A stretch of DNA of 64,000 nt from Hyaloscypha bicolor E (taxonomy: Eukaryota; Ascomycota; Leotiomycetes; Helotiales; Hyaloscyphaceae). Below are positions 1 through 13,190 of this stretch, piece after piece. Under the pieces are notes generated by a model. That model was not told the DNA's origin and made no database searches. It saw only the letters and a list, made by a program, of their open reading frames with translations. The translations under genes and the position numbers were made by a program. The DNA is taken from NCBI RefSeq assembly GCF_002865645.1, contig NW_020194685.1:820807-884806 (forward strand), read 5' to 3'. Numbering within the stretch: the stretch's first letter is position 1; each line of letters begins with the position of its first letter.

Positions 1-3000
1 TTATTAAATATTTTTATTATTTATCTAATTTATATTTAAAAGTCTTTATAATATGTAAATTAATATATAAATATATATTTAGTTATTAAATTTATAATAA
101 ATTAACTAATTATAAATATTATAAAAGTAATATTAGAACGGGATCCGAATATAATATATATAAAAGAACTAATTAGCTTTTAGTATTTCTTAATTTTAAA
201 TAAAAAGGCCAAGTAATTCTTTAATATAAAAACGAGGTTATTTCTATTTAGATCTATTAAAGTTATAGCTAATTTATAATTCTTTATATTAAAATCTCGA
301 ATACTTTTATAATATAAAACTATTATTTAAAATAAAATATATAATTTAGAAAGTTTTATATAATTATTATATCTAAATAAAAGTTAATAATTCCGAAATT
401 ATTTATTTAGAATTATTTATTAAAAGTTTATTTAAATATATTAATTTCCTTATAATTTTTTTTAGTAATTAATAAATTATTTATATAAATAATAATAATA
501 ATATTCTTTTTATAAAAGATATTAGTATTAGTATTTAGTAATTAGAAATTGAATTATTAAAGGAATTCTAATAATATATTATATTATATTTAAAAGATTT
601 ATTTTAGATTATAAAATATATAATTAAATTTATAAACCTTAATTTATTTATTTTTAAAGCTAATTAGTTATTTTATATAAATTATTTCCTTTATTTTCCT
701 ATATAGAAATGCGATTTTAATATTTATTTATTTAATTTTCTAATTAAGAATAACTATAATAATAAAAATAAGCTTATAATTTATTAGTTTAATAATTATA
801 TTAAAGGTTTTATTAAAATTAATTTCCTTTCTTTATTAATTTTTCCGAATTATTTATTAAGCCTTATATTAAATAATCTAGCTATATAGTTTCTATTTAT
901 ATTTATATATTTATTTATTAGATGGAATTTACTAATTTATTAAATAATTAACTAGTATTTAGATTCTATTTTTTTTGATAAAAATAAGAACTTCTCTTTT
1001 ATTATATTTATTTATTTATTAGAATTTAGATTTATTATAGCTTTTTTAACATATTATAGCTTAAATAATTCTAGTAAATTAACTTTTATAAAAGAAATCT
1101 TAGCTATAAGATATAAGAGCTAATTAAGCTTAAAATTATTATAAATCTTTAAGCTAGTATTTTATATAACTAATAGTATTATAAGGAAAATAAGATCTAA
1201 ATAATTAGAATTTAAATAATTAAGCTTTAAATATTTATTTATTAGGCTATTAACTAATATTATTACTCGGAATAATAAAAAGTATTTAGTTATAGAATAT
1301 TTATTTATTTAATTATTTAGTAAAGAAATAAATAATAAAATCGATTTATAAAATATTAAAGATTTAGAGAAAAGAAAAGTAAAATCTTCTAATTAGTTTT
1401 TTATTAATAGGATATTAATAATAGATCAAGTTTATTATCTGAATTATTTCTAAAAAGAATTCAGAGAATTTAATATAATAATAGGCTATTTAGCTTATAT
1501 AATAATAGCTAAAAAAGATCTAATAAAATATTTATATTACTATTATAAATAGCTTTAATATAATAAATATATTTCTAAAAAAAATTAAATAAATCAGGTA
1601 TTATTAGGTATCTTAAGCTAGTTATAGGCTTAAAAGATTATAAGTATAATATTATATTAGAGTAAGTATTAGGCCCGAATTCAAGAAATTTCTTCTAAAT
1701 AAATATAGAGTATTTCTTTATAATATATATAATATAAGTCTTAAATATATAATTATTATTTATTAGAATCTAGTAAATATTATTACTTTTATATTTAATA
1801 AGATATTTATTTATTACTTAATTTTTTTTGGCTTTTTTTTAATTTTATTTACTAATTATAAATTAGATATAAAATCTAATAATATAGAAATAATTAATAA
1901 ATAATTTATAGAAGTTTTTTATTTAAAAAAATATTATATTAAAAGTATTATAAAGTTATTATATATAGAGATAAATTATAATTTAAAGTAGTTTAAACTA
2001 TTATTTATTTAAAAGTTTAAAGCTTTTTAAGAATATTTTAATAATAGTCTATAATATTTATTTAATTTTCTTTATAGCTCTATTTATTTCCGAATTATAT
2101 AATATAAATAATTTAAAATAAATCCCGGTTTTTATAAAATAAAACTAAAAAGGCCTTAAAAACAAATTCTTTTTTATTTATTTATATTAAAATTATTAGA
2201 AAAGCTTAAATTTAACTAATAATTCGAATTTATATTTTGTAATATAATATTTAATTTCTTTAATCTTATTATAATAGAAATAAATAAAGTATTCTATATT
2301 ATTTTTTATTATATATAAGAAACTAATTATATTTATATATATTAGCTTATTCGGGTATTTTCCTAATATAATATATTTTTTATAAGATATTTTTATTATA
2401 TGGCTTTTAAAATAAGCTTTATAAGTATAAAATATTAGAGGCTTATAAAAATCTAGATTCTTTATTATATTTTTAAATTTAATTTAATTTTTTTTACTGA
2501 GATATCTAAACTATTTATATTATATAATATATATTTCTTTTATAATAAATACTATAAGTATTTAATATTAGAATATTTATTATATTAGTTTAAATAAATA
2601 AAAGGCTTTATTAAAATAAATAATATAAGCTTATTATTTTTAATATAAATTATAGGTTTTCTAATTATATTCGAATTACTAGATTTATTTTTTAAAATAT
2701 TAATAAATTAATATTAAGATAAAAGAGGTTATATAAAATAGAGGCTATAAAAATTATTTATTTATTTCCTTTAATTTCGAGAATAATTCTATATTTATTA
2801 AGCTATACTTTTATATTCTTTTAAATAAAATTAAGATATAATAAGAGATTTATTCTAAAATCTAAATAGAAAATAATATTAGATTTTTATAGCTATTTAA
2901 AATTCCTTTTTATTATTTAAACTAGTAAAATTACTATTTCTTTCTCTTATAATACTAGGCTATATTTACTAATACTTGTAATCTAATTAATTTTTTTATT

Positions 3001-4465
3001 ATCTAATAATTTAATTAATTTAAAGAACTTTTATTTATAGAATATATATTAGATATAATTATTATTAAAAATAAATATAGTTATAAAAAAGCTAGATATA
3101 AGAAATTATAATACTTAATAGGGTTTATTAGAGAATATTAGAAATTTAATAATTAAGATATTAAAAAATATAAATAGTAAAAAATCCGGAGCCTAAAAGA
3201 AAAATATTTAAAGATATAGTTATATAAATAGAAATAAAACTTAGAGAAATATCTTATAATTATTTTATATAATTAAAATAAATATAAATACTAATAGAAT
3301 AATATCTAATATAAATAGAGCTAAAATCTAAATATAAGCTCGAGTTTATAGGTTTTTATATTATAATTAAGAATATATATTAATTACTAGCTTTAGCTAT
3401 AAAATAGTTTTATTTTATTAAATATAATTAATTTATAAAAAGAACTATTATAGCTTTTATAATTACTAATTATTAAATTAAAAAATAGGCTCGAATTATA
3501 ATATAATATATTTATAAATAGTTATTAAGAGCTTTTTTTATTTAGAAATAATTTTAATTTCTATTTTATTTTATTTTTATTTTAGTATTCTTATTTCTTT
3601 TTAAAGTATTTTTCGAGAGTAGCTTTTAAATAAAAATATTTAATTATATATTTTGCTTTAATATAATATAGTTTTCTATAGTATTTATATTTAATATTAA
3701 TTTTATTTTCTCTTTAATTCATATATAATAAAAGAATAGTTTAGCTAAATAATTATTATATTAGGGCCTTTTTTCTTTATATAGCTTATATAAGTTTAAA
3801 GAAAATTATATTTATTAAAATTATATTAATGAAATTATTATAAAAGATCTAATATTATTTAAAGATATTATATATAAATAGGAAATTATTTAGATATAGC
3901 TTTATTATCTAGAATATAAATAGTTTATTATTAAGTTTTATAAATATATTATTATATTTTATAATATTAATATAATTATTAAAAAAGTAATTTTAAAAGT
4001 AATTAAAAATAGTAATATCTTATAAATAAAATTATTTCTTAAAAGAAATAAAAAATAATTTAAAATTAAACTTTTATGTATTTTTTTATAAGATTATATT
4101 TCTTTATTTTAATATAAAGAAAAATAATTAGATTAAGTTTATTATTTATAATATTTCTTTTTTAGATTTAAAGTTTCTTTTATTTATTAAATCGAGTTTA
4201 GTAAGCCTCTTATATTTTAATAAAAGGCTTTATAAGTTTAATTAGTTTAGAGAGAATTCTATTTAGAAGTTTTTAATAAAAGTATTATTAATTCTTTAAT
4301 ACTAGTTAATTTAGTTAAATTTATTAAGTTCTGGAATAATAATAAAAGCTAAAAAAACAAATAGTCTAGTTTCTAAAACTATTATTAAATATTATTTATT
4401 TAATTAAATAATTAAATATAAAGTATTTAATAGAAATTTCATTAATTTTATTTAATTAAAGTTAT
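1..4465. repeat. Degenerate AT-rich repeat, left half (element F)
   Basis: The stretch is overwhelmingly A and T, with stops in every frame and no open frame of useful length. I recognise no protein family in it. It ends at the target-site duplication of Copia A and resumes at 10895 on the other side, so it was in place before A inserted. The composition and near absence of CpA fit heavy RIP of an old repeat, probably a retrotransposon. This is inference: the original element cannot be named from what is left. Confidence 0.55.
4461..4465. repeat. Target-site duplication of Copia A, left copy
   Basis: The five bases GTTAT precede the left LTR and recur exactly after the right LTR at 10890-10894. 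Five base pairs is the usual duplication for Ty1/Copia integrase. Confidence 0.9.
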
Positions 4466-4765
4466 TATTAGTTTACTAGTAACGCATGGCACTATTACAT
4501 AAGTTATGGAATACTATTTGCATATAATTAGTAAAGTTATTATTATTCAGAAGTAGGAATTATAGTATTATAGTATTAATATGCGATCCCTAAATCTGCT
4601 AAGCCTAAAGGGGTCTAGTCTACTAGTCAAGTCACTAATAGGATGCGAGGTCACATGACCATATCCCGTATCCCATGTCCCATTACCCATGTCTTATTGC
4701 CCATATCCTGTATCCCGTATCCCGTAACTATACACGTGACTCCCAAAGAAATAGCTATACTAATA
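4466..4765 (-). repeat. LTR of Copia A (3' LTR in element orientation)
   Basis: It matches 10576-10889 closely. It starts TATTAGT and ends ACTAATA, a short terminal inverted repeat; unmutated Copia LTRs would read TG...CA, so both outer bases fit RIP transitions. Inside, at about 4661-4727, lies an array of degenerate 10-12 bp units of the type ATCCCGTATCCCATG. The copy here is 14 bp shorter than the other LTR. Confidence 0.93.
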
Positions 4766-5029
4766 CTAGAAACTCTCTAAAAACGCGAAAAACAATATCT
4801 CCCTCTAATTACATACAAATTCCCTAATCCGGCCTAGTACCAGATTTCCCAAACGCTCTATATATTCATATTACTTTTGAGGTTTTGGTTATATACCAAA
4901 GGCTACGGCCTTTTATACGTAACTTCTCCTCCCATAATATTCTCCTATCCTATATATCTATTTCCCGCCCTATCCGTACTTAACCTATTTCTCTATATCT
5001 AATTATATAGTATTCGTATTAATTAGGTA
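4766..5029. other. 3' untranslated part of Copia A
   Basis: Non-coding sequence between the RNase H end and the adjacent LTR. It has near-normal base composition. A small hairpin (stem TTTGGT/ACCAAA, 5-base loop) lies at 4884-4900. I see no other signal. Confidence 0.5.
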
Positions 5030-6560
5030 CTAGAGGGCATTTATTAGCTTCGATTTCGTTATAGAATCGGCAGGATTTAATTCTCCCTTAATTCATTTAA
5101 CTTCTATAATCTCTCGTTATTTATATACCTAGTAAAGGCATATTATATTAATTATTAGACGCTTTTCTCGAGTAGTTCCTAATTTAATAAGGTATTTATA
5201 TAATGACTTCAAATTCGTATAGACTACTAGTAGTAGTTCTATTTCTAGTATTCTATTAATTATAGATTTAACTAAAGCGCCTATATTAAAGCCGTAAGCC
5301 ATATTATAGAGTTCTAAAGCTAGAACGCTTCTAGTAACTCTCTTATATTTAGTAAAGAACTAGTAAATAATATTAGTATATTTAGTTCCGTCTACTAGAA
5401 CTATAATATAACTAAATTTAGGAGAAGAGATCTCTATTATTTGCAAATAAAGTATTCGTAAAAATAATTAAATATAAGAACTTCTTTACTAGCTTTACGA
5501 ATCTCAGTTCTCTAGTAATATTCTTAATTTACTATTAAATACGCTTATTAAGTGCCTTTATATTAGTTTCTAAGAATTTAATAGCTTAAGTAGTAATTAA
5601 TAGGTTATATAAAGCTTCTAGTTAATAGACTAATATAATATATACTTCTTTAGTATATTAGATAATATATTAGTTCTTAATAAAAAGATCTTAATAAATA
5701 GTATCCTTACTACTTATAATAATAGTATTCTTTATAGAAATAGTTCAGAGGTTTTTATACTAGTATTCCTATATAAGAGTAATTCCAGTAGTATTTATAT
5801 AGATAATACCTCTATTAAACTTGAAATTATAATTAATAGTAAGGCATTTATACTTCTTGGCCAAGAATTTAGCCTCTTAGAGCTTTAGTTACTCTATTTT
5901 CGCAAAATTATTATTTCTAATAAATAGGATATTATTAGTTTAAAGGCTAATAATTCCGAAGAGTTACTTGCTATAAAGGAGGCAAGGATTATAAGTTAAT
6001 TATTTCATAGAAAGCTCATTAATATAATAGAAATAGTAAGTCTTAAACTAGTAGTTCCTAGCTTCCGATATGCCATATAGTAGTTTTATAACTTTTAGAA
6101 CCGAATTATTATTCAGATTTAGCTCTCTAGCAAGCTTATAAGATAGGTTAATATAAAAATTACAGTTAAGCAAGATTATTAATTAGATATAAGCTTGTGA
6201 GATATTATATAAATATAGCTCTATAATATCTATTATTATAGTAGTAATACTAAGGATAATTCTCTAGCTAATATATTAAATAGTAGGCAATTATATTAAT
6301 ACTATATATTTCTTACTATTATTATAAGCCTAGATAACTAGTCTCGACTTCTTAAACTCTCTTTCCGTATTCTTATTCTTAATCTTATTAATAAACCGGG
6401 AATTAAAGATATATATTTCCTTTAATACCTGAGATCTGGAAATAACCTCAAATATACTCTTTTCTAGAAGACTAGTAATTTTAACTTAACGGGAGTTCTT
6501 ATATAGGTTATTATCCTATAGGAATATTATAAAATCCGGGTTCTTATAAGGGCATCCTCT
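5030..6560 (-). pseudogene. Copia A reverse transcriptase and RNase H (pol C-terminal part)
   Basis: Minus-strand translation gives the fungal Copia RT signature ISQAY followed by an NRDFY-like NCNFY and a KLAREL segment near 6120-6200. A conserved LLYGI...A block lies near 6050, and the metal-binding site near 5930 reads QTNN where QTDD is expected, both Asp lost by G-to-A change. RNase H follows: VLVDGTKYT near 5390, VTRSVLALELYNMAYGF near 5320, LGTTREKRL near 5170, and the C-terminal EVK*IKGELNPADSITKSK near 5050. These blocks are the hallmark of fungal Ty1/Copia RNase H. Stops interrupt the frame at Trp and Gln positions. Confidence 0.9.
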
Positions 6561-6599
6561 GCCGCACTTTAGTAAAATAGCGGGAATAGCAGGGGGAAT

Positions 6600-7700
6600 T
6601 ATACCTATATTACTTTTGGCCTTACTATAAAGTTCGGGAATAGGTTTAGGTTCGGAGCTATTAGTAATAATCTCAATATTCCCTATATAAAAGGGCTTTA
6701 TAGAGATTAAGCGAAAGGTAATATTATCATATAGTAGAGCTAGTATATAGTCCTCTCTATTAATGGCTACTAGCTTATATGGCCTATCCTAACTACTAGG
6801 TTAACTAGTATTTCCTTTATATTATATGAGAACGTCCGAATTTAAGAGAAGTTCGTAAATATTAGTAGTACTAGAACTATTTCAGGTATTTAGGGCATTT
6901 GTAATCTGGTATCTAGCTTAAAGCTTCTGAATTTCTATTATTATCTTCTTGAGTACTACTAATTACTATAATATAGTTAGTAATAGGGTATTATATTTAG
7001 TTATTTGGGATAAAGCGCTATAAACCAAGAGAACTAGAATAATGCTATTAGATCTAGCGAAATTATTAATAGCCTTAAAAGCTATTTAAAATATGGTATC
7101 TTTATTAATTCCATTAATTTCGGCCATAATAATAAGGTAAGTATATTAAATCGGGCTATAATAGTATTCTATAATTCCGATAGAACTATAAGCTTTTATA
7201 GAAATGATTTTGACCTTGGTTCCTATAGTATTCGTAAGCTAAGTGAACTTCTTACTAGTAAACTGCTTTCCGGTATCTGCTATAATCTAATTAGGAAGGC
7301 CTAAATAGGTATTAATCCAATACTGCTTTAGGGCATCCCAAGTATATAATATACTAATATTTTAAAGCTATTAGCTAGCTTAATATCTAGTACCTTTATT
7401 AATAATATAAAGTATAGGCTTACCGGAAATATAGAAAATATTAATAATAATAAAATAGTTAAAGCTAATATTATCTCTCAGGTTAAACTTAAATTATCCT
7501 AGTAATTATCCGAATTTCTGGCATTACTTATAGTACTTTATAAGATATTTAAAGGCTTCTATATTAATATTATAGCCTGCTCGTTCTAGTATATTTCGAA
7601 GCTTACTAATAAATAAATAACCAAAACGGTAATATAAATATTATAATTTGACTTCTATAAGAAAGCAGGAACTATAAATAAAGGATTTGGAAATAAAGCT
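6600..7700 (-). pseudogene. Copia A integrase
   Basis: The catalytic core is readable on the minus strand at about 7020-7320: IIADTGKQFTSKKFT holds the second catalytic Asp, and GIIEYYYSPI about 35 residues later holds the catalytic Glu (family form GI.ERYHGP, so Arg and His are both Tyr here). The segment IIMAEINGINKDTI follows, as is usual in fungal Copia integrases. Two stops lie within this stretch, each explained by one transition. The N-terminal HHCC zinc domain and the exact limits were not resolved. Confidence 0.85.
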
Positions 7701-9900
7701 TTATAGAATAGTATTCCAAAGCAGGAAAGAGTATCTAAAACATTATATTACAGGTATAAAACATTTATTAGAAGTAATGAAATAATTAGTAAGATTATTA
7801 AAATAGATTTCTAGCTTATCTATATTAGCTAAGCTAAGTAAAAATGAAGTCTTTATAGGTATAATATGAAATTATACTTGCCTAATTAGTATTCTTATTA
7901 TTATAGATCTAATAAAGAATATAGATCTAATACTAAACTAGATATTAACTTAACTTTTAGTAATTTCATTAAGTTAGATATTACTATTAGTCTGCTATAA
8001 AGCTTGGAATTAGTTAGAACTAGTAGTTGAGAATCTAGAGGCTCTGGTATTAATTATAACTCTATAAAAGTAATAAGTATTATATCTTAATATACTATTA
8101 ATTATAAATATCTGGGTATCTTCTATTTATTTAATAAGCTCTAAGATATGGTTTTTGCCTATTATCTAGTATATAAGGGAAAGAGAAATAAGGTTATTTA
8201 TAAGGGTATTAGTTATGGGAATAATAGAAGTAGGGGCTATAGAAGTGGCTAGGAAGCTCTTAATAGAAGTAAAGTAGGAATTAGAGTAATATTTCTCTCT
8301 TTTATTTGTTTCTGCTAGTAAGGTTTTGGAAGTATTACCTATTAGTTCGTCCTTACTATTCTTATTATCCTCTTTTCCTTTGAATTCGGTAATATACTAT
8401 ATATAAGTATTACTAAAGTATTTATTAAAGTTGCGGGTATTTCGGGATCTAAATTAGTAAATATTTCTATTCTTAAATCAAGCTTTCTTAGCCTCTTATT
8501 TCTCCGGTATATACTTCTATAAGTAGTATTCAGATCTCTTATATATAAAATACGACTTCGGAGTATAATTATTGTAATTATAGGGCTTAAAGTAGTTATT
8601 ACGGGTTCTGAAGTTATGGCTAGGTTCGTATTAATAATTTCCGGACAGGTAGTAGTTTAGAGGATTTTAAGAATAGTATTATTAATTAGTAAAAAGGATC
8701 TCGGTATTAATTTATTATTTCTTCTTATAAGTAGTAATAGATAATTAGAGTTTATTAATAAGTTAGCCGAGATTAGAAAAAGAATCCGAGATTATATATT
8801 AGTATACTAGTATATCTTAATAAGAGGTAATAATCTTATTATATAGGAATTCGGTATTTTATAGGGCAGGTACTAGTCTATATTACAATTTATATAGATT
8901 ATTAATTAGTAACTAGACGAGCTTAAATATTGTTTTTTTAGAGTATTAAGCTATTATAATTATTATTATAGTAGTATTCTACTTATCTAAGTTTTAATAT
9001 TAGAAACCAGGGCCTTTAAAGAAGCTATAAATATTTATATAGGCCTTTTTATATATATATTAAGAGAGCTAGTTATTATAAAAGTAATCTTGTACTAGTT
9101 CTTTTAATATAGTAAGAAAAGCTCTTATTAATACCTCTTATAGAAGCTCTATATATTAGTAAATATTAAGGAAAATAGCAAGTTTTTAGTTAAAACTATT
9201 ATTAGTTCTATTATACTTCTATACCTTAGTATATATCTTTATTACTTTTCTAATTAGCTTTATAATAAGAGGGCTAGCTAAAGGGCTATTTAAAAGTAAT
9301 AGAGGTAATAGAAGTAGTAGAAATCCGTTATTACTAGCTCTCTATAATCTAGTATTAGTAGAAGCAATTATAGGTAATAAAAGAATATAAGTAATAATCG
9401 GTTTAGTTTATTAATTTCTTATAATACTATTATTAAGAAATATATATAATAAGGTAATAGAGCCCGTATTAAGATCTAGTCTAGTAGTAATATTATTAGC
9501 TATAGTTTAGGTATATTACTTTTCTTCCTAAATAATATTAACTAAGAATTATATAATAGTAAGTTCCTTATTATTTTATTTAATATAAATACTACTATAT
9601 TATAAAATAGCTTATAATTTATATAGTATATATTAATCTAGATAATTAAGTACTTTGAGGTTAAAATTACTAAAATCTTCCTTAAATAATTCCCAGAGAT
9701 TATTATTAGTTAATTTCTTTACCTTATACTAGAATAGTCTAGTATTAAAGTAATCTAGGACTTTCTTATTATTATAGGTAATTAGGTTAATATTGCCTTT
9801 TTACTTCTTTATCTATATATATCTATTCTATAGTTCCGCTATATTAAATCCCTAGAGTCAAGCCCTTCTTAATATATATATAATTCATAGCAAGAGAGGT
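7701..9900 (-). pseudogene. Copia A gag and protease region
   Basis: Upstream of the integrase on the minus strand is a long, stop-studded frame. Near 8500-8560 it reads PKSYFIYKRSEYYL followed by a basic stretch. This is what a Cys-rich zinc knuckle of fungal Copia gag becomes after Cys-to-Tyr changes, and an acidic segment (EFKGKEDNKNSKDEL) follows, as in that family. The protease Asp-Ser/Thr-Gly site was not seen clearly. The start codon could not be fixed, so the right boundary is approximate. Confidence 0.7.
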
Positions 9901-10575
9901 TTAAAGATAAGATAGTTTATAGTAAGTTTATAGAAAGGATTTAGTAATAAAGGTATCCAGATACCTAGTTTAGATACTAGATACCCCAGATATCTAGGGG
10001 TATTATGGGTATTAAAGTAAATATTTCGCCCTTAAATATTTCGTCTATAATAAGAAATTTAGGAAGTAAAATATTATAATTCCGGGAGAGTCTAAAGCTC
10101 AAAGAACTCGATTTAATAGTAAAATTAAAGTAGTAGTTAAAGAGCTTTAAGGGCATATATAGAATATATATTCCGGAGAGAGTATCCTGTAAATACGGGT
10201 ATTATATAAATAGAAAAGATAGGTTCCAAGAAAGTAGTTTTGGGGCCAAAAGAAGTTGGTTTTAAAGAATAGTAGATAATTAAGTAAATAGATAGCTAAA
10301 TAGCTGACTGCTTATTAATTAGTAAGAACTAGAGTCTTCTTTCTTAGGCTACCGGATGCTTTATAGAATTAACGAGTAATTCCCCCCTTTAATAAAGTAG
10401 TTATTAGTTCTTAGCAAGAGCTAGCTATTTTCTCTTTTAGGCTACCGGATACTTTATAGAGTTAATAGGTAATTCTCCTCTTTAATATAGACTAGTTTAA
10501 TTTTACTATAGGCTACCGGATGCTTCTTTAGCTCAAAAGATTCTATTCTCTAATCTGTATATATAAACTAATTAG
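9900..10575 (-). other. 5' leader of Copia A with repeated motif
   Basis: Leader between the 5' LTR (10576-10889) and gag. It contains a near-palindrome around the 8-base palindrome AGATATCT at about 9982-10001, and three spaced copies of TAGGCTACCGGATGCTT near 10345, 10438 and 10509. A primer-binding site next to the LTR is not recognisable, perhaps because of mutation. Confidence 0.6.
10345..10530. repeat. Three direct repeats in the Copia A leader
   Basis: The core GGCTACCGGATGCTT (middle copy GGCTACCGGATACTT) occurs three times, spaced about 92 and 72 bp. The first two copies are longer, including TTATAGA(A/G)TTAA and a CCTCTTTAA-like end. The third is cut short after about 17 bp. The copies differ by transitions. 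Function unknown; position in the leader suggests a packaging or regulatory signal, or simple duplication. Confidence 0.75.
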
Positions 10576-10889
10576 TATTAGTTTACTAGTAATATATGAC
10601 ACTATTATATAAGTCGTGGAATGCTATTTATATATAGTTAGTAAAGTTATTATTATTCAGAAGTAGGGATCGCAGTATTGTGGTATTAATATGCGATCCC
10701 TAAATCTGCTAAGCCTAAAGGAGTCTAGTCTACTAGTCGAGTCACTAATGGGACGCGAGGTCACATAACTATATCCCGTATCCCATGTCCCATTACCTAT
10801 ATTCCATTGCCCATATCTCATTACCTATGTCCCGTATCCCGTGTCCCGTGACTACGCACGTGACTCCCAAAGGAACAGCTGTACTAATA
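10576..10889 (-). repeat. LTR of Copia A (5' LTR in element orientation)
   Basis: Partner of 4466-4765, with the same TATTAGT...ACTAATA ends. The internal array of ATCCCGT-type units (about 10771-10850) is longer, explaining the 14-bp length difference. The right duplication GTTAT follows immediately. Confidence 0.93.
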
Positions 10890-10894
10890 GTTAT

Positions 10895-11814
10895 ATAGTA
10901 ATTAATAATTCTTTAGTTAAATCTCTTTTATATATTTATAGTTCAGGTTTTAATTTAATAATTAAAGAGAAATATAAGTAATAAAAATCTAGGATTTAAA
11001 GAGCTTAAGGCCTTAATATTTATATAAGTATATTTAGAAAGAAAAGCTTTAATTTATAAATTAATATAATTAGAATTAGAATCTTAATCGGATTTAATAT
11101 TAAATAATTTAATTAGAATATTAATAAGAATATATATATAATAAGAAAATAGAACTAGTTAGAAAAGAAATATATTTTATAATTAAGTAATTTTGCGGGT
11201 TTAAATATTTCTTAATAAAATAAATATTTTAAGACTATTTATAACTCTTAGGCTATTAGTTCTTTAACTATTTATTTTATAATTAGTTAAGATAAAGAGA
11301 TTAATTAGAAAGAAATAGTAAAGGAATTAGAAATTAGAATATTAAAAAATTTATTAATTAAAGTTTATTAGAATTATATTATTAGATATACTAATATTTT
11401 AATATTTATATAACTCTTAAACCGATATAATAAAATAGAAAACTCTAATATTAGAAAGTTAGAAAATAAAAATAATTTATAAGAATAATTAATTTATTAG
11501 CTTTAGAAATAAAAGAAAGCTTATATTAATTACTAAATAAATTTAGATATATCCGGAGAATTATATTTATTATTTCTTAAAATAAAAAAGAATTTTAATA
11601 TCTCGGTAATTTTAATAATAATTAAGAGATTTATAGCCTTAATTTAATTCTATATAAAGGCTTATAAAGCCAAATACTTTTAAATTAGAATTATTTATTT
11701 ATAAAATAACAATTAATTAGGTAAATTAGTTTTATAAAAGTTACAGGATTTAAAATCTATTAAATAAATAAATATATATAAACTAATTAGCCTTATATAT
11801 AACTATATTTAATA
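10895..11814. repeat. Degenerate AT-rich repeat, right half of element F
   Basis: This continues the sequence interrupted by Copia A. It is AT-rich and closed in all frames, with no recognisable domain. It lies upstream of a block that is repeated at 35915-37330. Confidence 0.5.
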
Positions 11815-13057
11815 AATTCTAAATTTTATATTTTAATAAATTCTTTAGCTTTAATATTTATTAAAGCTAATATAATTTGAGATTTCTTATTATTTATTAA
11901 AGGCTTATTAGTTCTAGAAAAATATTATTATAATTTTAAAAAAATTTCTTAAAAAATATTTTAAAAAATATTATACTAATAAAAAGAATTCTATTAACTA
12001 GGTTTTTAAAAAATAAAAGAAATTTATTAAGATTTAAAATTTTGCTTTCTATTTTAATAAGGCTAATAAAAATACTATTTAAATTAATATATTTAGATAT
12101 TTACTAATTTTTTAAAGAAATATTATAAAATCTATTTTTAAAATATTAATTTTATTATTAAAATTATTATTAAGATTTTTATATAATTTATTAATAATAC
12201 TTTATAGCTATTTGAGATTTAATTTTAGAAGTTTAGGTTTTTTATAAAATATATATAATAATTATAAGTTCTTTATTTATTTCTTTTAATATTTTTTAAT
12301 ACTAATATTATTATATTTTATTAAAAAATAAGCGAATTCTAGAAAGTATTACTCGATTTTTTATTAAATTCTAAATAGGGCTAATATTTAGTATTTTTAT
12401 TTTAGAAATTAGAGTTTATTTATTTAAGATATTTATAGCTAGTTTATTTATAATAAATCTTTTTTAATTCTGAATCTTTTTTTAATAATTTAAATATAAT
12501 TATTATAAGTTTTAATAAAATTTTAGAAAACTTTTATAAATAAAAAACTCTAGAAAAAAAATATTTCTATTATTATTTCGGGGTTTTTTTATAGTTATTT
12601 AGATTCTTTCTTTCTTTTAAATAGCCTTTTTCTTAATAATTCAGAATTCTTTTTAATTTTAAGAAATTATTAAAAGATAATTTCGAATTTTAAATTATAA
12701 TTTTAAAAGTTTTTTAGAATTTTTAAAATTAGAAAAAGAGAATAATTAAATGTTTTAATTTTTAGGCCAGGCTTTTTATTTAATTAAATGCTATTACTTT
12801 TTATTTCTATTATTTTATTAATAATTAATAATAGCTTCTATTTCTTATTTTTATTTTTATTTTATTTTTATTAATTTTAGAAGTTTTTTAGAAAAATATA
12901 AATATAGTTTCTAATTCTTTTTTATTATATATATTAAATTACTAATATATTTAAGAATCTTAAATAGATTTATAAATTTTAGCTTAAACTTTTTTAATTT
13001 TAATTTAATATTTCTTATTAATAGTATTATTTAGGCTTTTTTTAAAATAGTATTTAG
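11815..13057 (+). pseudogene. Degenerate gag-like coding block, copy 1
   Basis: It aligns collinearly with 35915-37345 (shared start TTCTTTAGCTTTAATATTTA, shared end GCTTTTTTAAAATA). The better preserved copy at 35.9 kb reads in one plus-strand frame as a Ser/Leu-rich protein with many stops. That makes a retrotransposon structural protein plausible but unproven. This copy is more heavily mutated. Gypsy C was inserted at its right end: the other copy runs on past this point with CTAACTAGTATTT. Confidence 0.5.
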
Positions 13058-13190
13058 TATTATAATTTCTAGAATACCCGGTATCTGAAATATTTAGCCA
13101 GATATTAGATATTTCCTAAATATATATAATATAACTGCTTTATTAGAGAAATATATTTAAAATATATTAGAGATATTAAAAAAAAACTAA
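13058..13190 (+). repeat. 5' LTR of Gypsy C
   Basis: It starts TATTATAATTTCTAGAATAC and aligns with 19277-19412 to about AACTAAGCTC. The outer 3' end is uncertain because the two copies diverge over the last bases. Confidence 0.8.

Larger units (their letters stand above)
4466..10889 (-). mobile_element. Ty1/Copia LTR retrotransposon A, complete but RIP-inactivated
   Basis: A 6.4-kb element bounded by LTRs of 300 and 314 bp and a perfect 5-bp duplication GTTAT. Read on the minus strand, the order is gag with zinc knuckle, integrase, reverse transcriptase, RNase H. This order (integrase before RT) is diagnostic of Copia. It interrupts the older AT-rich repeat at 1-4465/10895-13057 and is clearly less mutated than it, so it is younger. 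Stops occur throughout, mostly TAA and TAG at positions expected for Gln or Trp, so it is not autonomous. Confidence 0.93.

Noticed and set aside
4661..4727. Telomere-like tandem repeat
   Set aside because: Units are irregular and not TTAGGG/CCCTAA; the array is internal to an LTR and present in both LTRs.
10345..10530. CRISPR-like spaced repeats
   Set aside because: Only three degenerate copies, unequal spacing, in the leader of a eukaryotic retrotransposon; no cas genes are expected or seen.
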